This document shows positions 57,384-64,000 of a stretch of 64,000 nt of DNA, one piece after another. The stretch is from Laetiporus sulphureus 93-53 (Eukaryota; Basidiomycota; Agaricomycetes; Polyporales; Laetiporaceae), in assembly GCF_001632365.1 (NCBI RefSeq), contig NW_024468515.1:93070-157069 (forward strand). The letters are read 5' to 3'. Below the pieces are notes generated by a model that worked only from the letters and a program-made list of their open reading frames with translations, searched no databases and had not been told where the DNA came from. How positions within the stretch are numbered: the first letter of the stretch is position 1; each line of letters begins with the position of its first letter. The position numbers and the translations under genes are program-made.

Positions 57384-57624
57384 AGACGTCTCCCCCTTTT
57401 CCCCTTCAGATAGCGGCCTGTGTCGCGTAATTATTACGAGCAGTCGAGAGCATGAGACAACAGCAGAAGTGGTAAACTCTTGAAATAATCCTGGCCGATG
57501 GACACCCTCAGCGCTTAGGTGCAAGCGCCACTGGAATGTTTGGCGGTGTTTGCTCGGTATCTCTTCCTGGCACCACGTCGTCCTCATTGTTCGTAACAGC
57601 CTCCAAAAAACACAGTCGCCCACC

Positions 57625-58306
57625 ATGGTGAGCTCGTTGCACGCATAATCCACACTAACGCTAACTATATGACGTTCTCAGCCTCCTCCAAAATCCAAAG
57701 GCGGGAAGATGCTTTCCCTGATCAACTGGCGAATGAAGGTCACGATCAACGACGGCCGCGCGTTCGTCGGGCAGATGCTCGCGTTTGACCGCCACATGAA
57801 CCTCGTCCTGGCCGAGTGCGAGGAGTTTAGGCGGATACGACCGAAGAAAAAGCAGGGAGAGACGGAGGCGGGGCCCGTGCAGGAGATGAAAAGGACACTC
57901 GGGCTCGTCATCTTGCGCGGCGAGACGGTCGTCAGTCTCTCGGTGGAGGGTCCGCCGCCGGTGGTGGATGAGGACAAGAAGAACGCTGTGCGTCGTGTCT
58001 TCCTCCTCAGACGAGTTGCGAATGTTGATGTTTGTGGCACTTGTAGCTCCCGATTGGTCCTGGGAGAGGTATGCCGGCCGGTCGTGGTATGGGTATGATG
58101 CCGCCAAGTACGTTGTCTGTCGTGGTCGTGTGGACGCTTCGTGTCTGACTATTTCCGCAGTGGGGGCACCGGCGTTGCAACGCCCGCCCATGCCGTTTGC
58201 TCCAGGTATGCCTCCTGCAGGATTCCCTCCTGGCTTCCCTGGCGGTCCTCCTGGTATGCCGCCCTTCGCGCCGCCTCCAGGGTACGGTGGCCCGCCTCCT
58301 GGGTGA
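57625..58306 (+). CDS. SMB1: SmB, spliceosomal snRNP core protein
   Basis: SmB is one of the seven Sm-ring proteins on U1, U2, U4 and U5 snRNA. Exon 1 is only the ATG (57625-57627), followed at once by a 54-nt intron (57628-57681). Exon 2 reads PPPKSKGGKMLSLINWRMKV, then the Sm1 motif TINDGRAFVGQMLAFDRHMN and Sm2 as LGLVILRGETVVSLSVEGPP. After an intron come LPIGPGRGMPAGRGMGMMPP (RG-rich, probably arginine-methylated) and a Pro/Gly-rich tail (PPAGFPPGFPGGPPGMPP) ending at TGA 58304-58306. The order is as in SmB/SmN. Confidence 0.94.
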
Positions 58307-60872
58307 GTTGAGATGGACAAAGGGTTGAAAGACCTGATAACTGACAAGTTCAAACAGCTTCCGACCGCCACCCCAGTGATCGATCGCCCTTCAATCTTCT
58401 GCGAAGGCCTTGTATTCTATTTGTTCCTCTCCATTTCTCTCCTCACTGACATGCGAGCAAGAAGCTCTAAGAAGGCTTGTCGGAGGCCAGCCTTGGCTGT
58501 GACCTGTACTGTCTCCTGCGCGGTGATACTGGGATCCGAAAATGCCCTTTGAAATTGTTCTTGCGTGTGCGTCTGGAGAAAGGTTTGTATGGGTAAAATT
58601 TTTCAGTAACGTGTGCGGACCTAGCGTGCTGTCCTGTTCTCGAAGTCGTGTTCTCTTGATATTGAATCTGCTTCCTGCTATCTGCTATCTGCTATTTAGA
58701 CGTGGCACTTGCCTTTGCACGCAAAGAACTCGGCAACATGCATTGTCTCGCTGCCGGTTAGAAGCATAGACGGTCGTGTGAGTGGTGATTCCGTCCGCAA
58801 ATTGGTATAGAGCCCCTCGATGGCGCAATCATCATGAGAAACACAGAAGAAGATGGGATTGATACGCTTGCTTGCGGCATTGACGTTACGCTGTGGGATC
58901 GTGCGCCTCCCGGCCAACTCAAACGTCTCAGAGGATGTTCCTCCCGAGGATATTGATGTCAGCTGCCCCTCCTGCGCGTGCAGGTGACCTCGCCTCGTGC
59001 AGAGCCGGTGCGGTCTCTTGTACGCATGCGGTAACTTTTTAGAGTTGACAGGTTCTCCCTTCTGCGTGCGCGTGCCGAGCCAGAAACTGAATTGCAGGGC
59101 ATACAGGGACGCAGGCATGATGCAGAATGACCTCAGGCCTCGAATACTCTCATTACATTACGGATATCAGATCGCAGCGCGCGCGTACCACTGTCCGTGC
59201 GTGTATTTCGAGATCCGTGAGCGTGCGCACACGACGGCTGGGTGCGTACACGTACGAGGTGCGAGCTGAGTAATCGATGCAGGAGAAGAGGTCAGCTGCG
59301 TTGTCGTGGTGCGGATTTAGAGTGAGATTTGGGGATTTCGGGGACGCGGAGGCCTGGAGGATGGGTGAAACGCATAACACGTCGTGCCTACTAGGAGACG
59401 GCGAACTCGTCGGCGTCTGCGTGGATATTCCGCGAGTCGGAGGGCTCAATTGATTGTTGCAACGACGCATCGCGTGCCGTATTTGGGTACATTTCGACAC
59501 CAGCTGATGTCTTTGCGCAGTTTGCGTTACGATACCAGTACGCAACACAGTACGTCGCCATACTCAATCCCCTCAGGACCATCGCCCCGTGAGCGTCCTC
59601 CCAGCTCAACCCAGTGCTTGGCCTGCGAACCGGTGCGACATCAAGCATCCCCGACGGCGGGACCACCATCAGCTAAATCTCGATAACGCATGCACCAGCC
59701 CTCCTGGGCAATCATTACACGATCATTGGCATCAACGACGTCGGCGCCACCGAGCTAATCTTAGTGCGTCCTAGCTCCTGTCGCGACGCGTCGCGACGTT
59801 TTTGATGGGGCGGTGCTTCCCCGCGGGAGGGGGTTGGCGATCCGTTCATGTTAAGTTGCGATTTATGAATTGTGAATTGTGGATTTGCGAATATGATGTG
59901 TGGCGCTGAGGGTGTGACATGGTGATGGTGTCCTTGACGTCTGCCGTCGGGGAAGGTGGCGAATATGGCGCCATAGTTGGGCGCTGATGTGCATCCGATG
60001 TAAGTTGGTGCACGGGCGCGCTCGGTCCATGCGCGGATCCGAATCTGGCGATATAACGCGCTTGCGCTGCACGTCCGATGTGGCCAGAGTCAGGATCAGG
60101 ATCAGGCGCGCGGTAGTGGTGGTTGCTTATTCCATGCCATGCGCGCATTGCATGGCATATGTGGCAGTGGATGTGGATGACGCACCGGTCCCACCACGTT
60201 GCAGCACTACTAGCCGGTCAGACACAGTCGTCTGCTGGAGCATCAGTTCGCACACAATATGCATCATAGGGAAGACGGAAGACACAGATACATACATGTT
60301 ACGTGTCGCGTCATCTTCACGGTCCTGGGGGACGGGTAGGGTGGCGTCACCGAGGGCACCGCAGTGCAGCAGCATGAGGCAACAGCGACTCCGCGAAGGC
60401 TACAGCTGGAATGGACGTAGCGATTACTGTACCCTGAAATGCGTCCACCCGATGGAACGTTTGCGGCAAATCACAATATGCATATATTTAGCGGACAGTC
60501 ATGCGCCGCATACGCCGCGTACGAGACGCACAATCCACGCACATATCAACGAAAAATAACGCATCATCGCACGATGCGCCCCGAGCAGCGACGGCGGCCG
60601 CCGCACCCGCACACGCGCATGGAGTGGAAGTCACATGAGTCACACCTTCCCACGGAATCCCCGACTCTCCTTTCCGAGCGATCAGCTGCCGCCGCCATGT
60701 CCAACCCAAACCCATGATCGCTCCGACCGACTAGACCCAAAAGGGCTAGTGAGCAAGAACCTGACCACATGGCTTGCAAGCCTCCTCTCCCCGCCCCGCC
60801 CCGCCCCGACCTACGCATCCTCTTCCTCTGCACCCCTTTCGCTGAGTGGAGCGCCCCCCAAGCTAGGGACGT
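58307..60872. other. Unassigned stretch with weak coding signals
   Basis: 2.6 kb without a secure gene. Two minus-strand frames look mildly protein-like. One is 58696-59118 (SISSGGTSSETFELAGRRTI, INPIFFCVSHDDCAIEGLY). The other is 59391-59669 (LRGLSMATYCVAYWYRNANC). They could be exons of one gene, but no joining splice pair was found and no family is recognised. The part after 59.8 kb shows repeated GT-rich and hexamer-like words and nothing else. Confidence 0.35.
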
Positions 60873-60880
60873 GTATGTAC

Positions 60881-62791
60881 CGTTGGCGAGCGAAACCAGG
60901 TCGTCTCGACTTTTTTTCCTTCAGCGCTTGCGCATGACGGGGTCCCTCTGCTCATTTGATATGTGACTTCGTGATTATGTCCATTTGTCAGTTTTCTTTT
61001 ATTATGTAATATTTTGATGGCTGGTGGCTGTGCCATTCCTTTTGTACTTTTATTTAAGTGAATGGGTATGAAAATTAAGAGTGCGGTAAGACATTGAAAT
61101 AAATGTACAAAACGAATGGCATATGTACTATGTAGCCACCTACTGGCAACACTCACAAAGCATTGCATCCTTAGTGTCCTCATTCTATATCACCTCAGAC
61201 AGAGACCCATTTCCATTTGCGACAGCGCTTTTTCGAGGTAAATTCAGTTTGATATTGTGAATTCATTGCCATAAAAGGGAATTTGTAACATACTAAATCG
61301 GATTTTGACGGCATATTACAGGGTCAAAAACATCTTGGGGGGTGCATGCCGCAGTACTGCACAATGGCCATAGATCTGTCTCTCCAATTCTCTGTACTGT
61401 GATTTTTCATGCATCTTCATCATCTGCCTTGCTTGTGCTGCTGCCCTTTGTCTCATGTGTGACAGTGCATTATAATGCACCACATCCATTGGTTCATTTA
61501 GCTAGCCATCAANNNNNNNNNNNNNNNNNNNNNNNNNNNNNNNNNNNNNNNNNNNNNNNNNNNNNNNNNNNNNNNNNNNNNNNNNNNNNNNNNNNNNNNN
61601 NNNNNNNNNNNNNNNNNNNNNNNNNNNNNNNNNNNNNNNNNNNNNNNNNNNNNNNNNNNNNNNNNNNNNNNNNNNNNNNNNNNNNNNNNNNNNNNNNNNN
61701 NNNNNNNNNNNNNNNNNNNNNNNNNNNNNNNNNNNNNNNNNNNNNNNNNNNNNNNNNNNNNNNNNNNNNNNNNNNNNNNNNNNNNNNNNNNNNNNNNNNN
61801 NNNNNNNNNNNNNNNNNNNNNNNNNNNNNNNNNNNNNNNNNNNNNNNNNNNNNNNNNNNNNNNNNNNNNNNNNNNNNNNNNNNNNNNNNNNNNNNNNNNN
61901 NNNNNNNNNNNNNNNNNNNNNNNNNNNNNNNNNNNNNNNNNNNNNNNNNNNNNNNNNNNNNNNNNNNNNNNNNNNNNNNNNNNNNNNNNNNNNNNNNNNN
62001 NNNNNNNNNNNNNNNNNNNNNNNNNNNNNNNNNNNNNNNNNNNNNNNNNNNNNNNNNNNNNNNNNNNNNNNNNNNNNNNNNNNNNNNNNNNNNNNNNNNN
62101 NNNNNNNNNNNNNNNNNNNNNNNNNNNNNNNNNNNNNNNNNNNNNNNNNNNNNNNNNNNNNNNNNNNNNNNNNNNNNNNNNNNNNNNNNNNNNNNNNNNN
62201 NNNNNNNNNNNNNNNNNNNNNNNNNNNNNNNNNNNNNNNNNNNNNNNNNNNNNNNNNNNNNNNNNNNNNNNNNNNNNAGTCCTCAATAAATAGTTTCCAC
62301 CTCCCTGTCTTGCTCCTTTTTATCAAACTGATTATATTGGCCTGCACTCCCTTGCTGCCTAGCTACTCACTCAAATCTGAAATCTCATACTTCTTCACTC
62401 TCATATCTCATCCCTCACACAATCTGCCCATTACATTATTAAAATTCTGACTGTCAATATGTCATCTGGTGGACCGTGATGTGCACCAACGATAATCACA
62501 TTCTCCATGGTCATGATGCTATAAGTTCAAGCCATTCCTACCAGACACTCAGCCACACCGGAAAGCCTGCCAGATTTGGATATTTAATTAAACTTCCGCA
62601 CAGCATGCTCAGCAGAGAATTATGGGTAGTTGTGACATCCGCCAAGAATTGTGATGTCTGCCAAGATGAATTGGGCTCGGGCCGATTATCCATAATCGTC
62701 ATGCCGCGTCATGCCGGACAAAAGACCCCAGGGGTAACCTACTCAGGCGCTGAAGGAAGAACTCAAGACGACCTGGTTTCGCTCGCCAACG
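60881..62791. mobile_element. hAT-like TIR element containing an assembly gap
   Basis: The left end 60881 reads CGTTGGCGAGCGAAACCAGG and continues TCGTCT. The right end is its exact reverse complement for 26 bp, then about 20 more imperfect bp (both reach CCTTCAGCGC). The flanks GTATGTAC (60873-60880) and GTATGTAT (62792-62799) form an 8-bp direct repeat with one mismatch, the size made by hAT transposases. The interior is AT-rich, unlike its GC-rich surroundings. 765 of 1,911 bp are unknown, so a transposase cannot be excluded. Confidence 0.72.
61513..62277. other. Assembly gap (765 N)
   Basis: Run of N. Any frame crossing it is artificial. The gap lies inside the TIR element, which suggests that repeat content prevented assembly. 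Confidence 0.99.
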
Positions 62792-62799
62792 GTATGTAT

Positions 62800-64000
62800 G
62801 TGTTCTCGGCGCACCCGCCGGCGCGTCTCAGTGGGGCCCCAAGACCAACGCAGGCATCCAAAGCGCATCCGCATCCGTGATCCGCTCCGGGCGCGACTGC
62901 CGCTGCCGCTCCGCGGATCGCTATCTGACGACTCGCAAGGGTCCTATGCCCGCCGCCGCGCCGCTAGCCCGATCAGCGCTAGCCTGCAGCCCCAGCGCCA
63001 GCACAGGCTGTAGCTGCACTTGTACTTAGCTGCGAAGCGGTGCGAAGCAGAAGCACTGCAGGTGGCGGAGCACTGCAGGTGGCGGAGCACTGCAGGTGGC
63101 GGAAGTCGGACTCGCGGCGTCGAGCTGCGACAGCGGCCTCCGTGAGCCGCGCAGATGCCAGAGAATCATAGTTACCACCCAGCGAGCGTTCGCCTCGCTT
63201 CAGAGCGTTTCAGAGCAGATAGCGCAGGTCAGGTACACAGCTGGCTCCTCACCGGACGCAAGCTCCGCTGTCTGCGTTCAACGTTTTCACCTAGTATTGA
63301 ATAGACGCGGCGCTGCGCGGGAGCGCTGACATACTAACCCCGTTGATCACTTGCCACAAGTCCCACTATCCATTCAGTCGACAATGATCACGCCCATGTC
63401 AGTGCATCCGGTGCCCGATATCGCCTTGTATGATTTTGAGCGTGCGCCCCCACTCGGCGTGCACGGAGCAGACGCAGATGCGGGCTTCGCGAATCGAGAA
63501 GGCGGGTACGGGGCGAGTTGGAGTCTAGCACTTGTTACGCAGCACGCTTGCGCTTGTGCGTTCAGATTCACTATTTGTGTGTGGGCAAATACGGGGCCCA
63601 CCGACGGTGGGCATCTGCGGCCGCCAGAGGAGGCGGCGTCGGCTGCATGCACGCAAAAGGCCATCCTGGCCCAACCATCGACTGCAGAAGAGGAGGAAGG
63701 TTCCAGGCTTGACTACTATGTTACCAGACGCATTCGGGTTCGCTCGTAGGAACCATCACGACTTGGCCGTCACCACACCCGCTCACTCAGCAGGGCCGAG
63801 CGCATCACCACCCCAAGACTCAATCAAGATCAGAAAGCAATCGCAGCTGCATTCTCTTCTATAGACTAAGACACGATGAAACTCTATGGGTGGGCAGTAG
63901 CCAATACGATAGTACAAATAACGTACATCCGCGGAACCTGTATGCGTGCACTGTATGCGTGATGGGGAGAGAAGTGGGTGATGGAACGGGTCTGTGTATG
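62800..64000. other. GC-rich stretch without a secure gene
   Basis: Open frames on both strands are GC-rich read-through without recognised motifs. A small tandem repeat is annotated separately. A gene continuing past the window edge cannot be excluded. Confidence 0.35.
63052..63102 (+). repeat. Tandem repeat, 3 x 17 bp
   Basis: The unit AGCACTGCAGGTGGCGG occurs three times without change. It lies in non-coding sequence. Confidence 0.9.

Noticed and set aside
61342..62347. Open frames of 260-315 codons across the N run
   Set aside because: They are produced by unknown bases and are not real.
63351..63749. Plus-strand frame of 132 codons near the right edge
   Set aside because: It is GC-rich read-through with overlapping long frames on several phases and no motif.
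1..64000. tRNA, rRNA or CRISPR features
   Set aside because: No tRNA-like B box with matching stems, no rRNA sequence and no regularly spaced repeats were seen. The only tRNA-like sequence is the Copia primer site.

Overview
The window looks like nuclear DNA of an Agaricomycete (mushroom-forming basidiomycete), possibly a polypore-like wood decayer. Genes are dense and intron-rich. Introns are mostly 50-66 nt with GT-AG ends, coding DNA is GC-rich, and the window holds a Ngaro/DIRS-type tyrosine-recombinase retrotransposon and a Copia element of kinds common in these fungi. The order Polyporales is a guess.

Layout. (1) 1-25.9 kb is a housekeeping block. It holds a Sir2 deacetylase (5' end cut off), a KAT14-like GNAT acetyltransferase overlapping it tail to tail, a CUE/DUF1771/Smr protein, an Sds3-like Sin3-complex subunit, a Ser/Pro-rich protein of unknown role, a Sly41-like TPT transporter, a class II eIF4E, the IPC-synthase subunit Kei1, a PQ-loop membrane protein, a 77-residue helical protein, the sphinganine C4-hydroxylase Sur2, the 60S assembly factor Mak16 and a one-pass membrane protein. 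(2) 26-43.8 kb is a gene-poor repeat island. A decayed Ngaro-like element (about 27.8-41.0 kb) carries a 1,599-bp solo LTR in one terminal repeat and a 6,135-bp Copia element inside its reverse transcriptase. Both insertions have perfect 5-bp target-site duplications. Two TA-flanked MITEs flank this nest, and a foldback element lies upstream near 23 kb. (3) 43.8-58.3 kb is a second housekeeping block: a mitochondrial-type Fe-S L-serine dehydratase, the GDP-mannose transporter Vrg4, pyruvate carboxylase, an unidentified multi-exon locus and the spliceosomal SmB protein. (4) 58.3-64 kb is mostly unassigned and contains a TIR element with a 765-bp assembly gap inside it.

Themes. Three of the first four genes act on protein or histone acetylation. 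Kei1 and Sur2 serve the same phytoceramide/IPC pathway and lie about 4 kb apart. Serine dehydratase makes pyruvate and pyruvate carboxylase consumes it; they are separated only by VRG4. Most neighbours are divergent or convergent, so several short shared promoters are marked.

I found no clear sign of an undescribed defence or biosynthetic system. The strongest unusual signals are the antisense overlap of deacetylase and acetyltransferase coding ends, the nested transposons with a half-tRNA primer site, GC-AG introns, and frame-preserving stopless introns in SUR2. Exon structures were read by eye from frame, splice signals and family motifs, so individual junctions may be off by a few bases.
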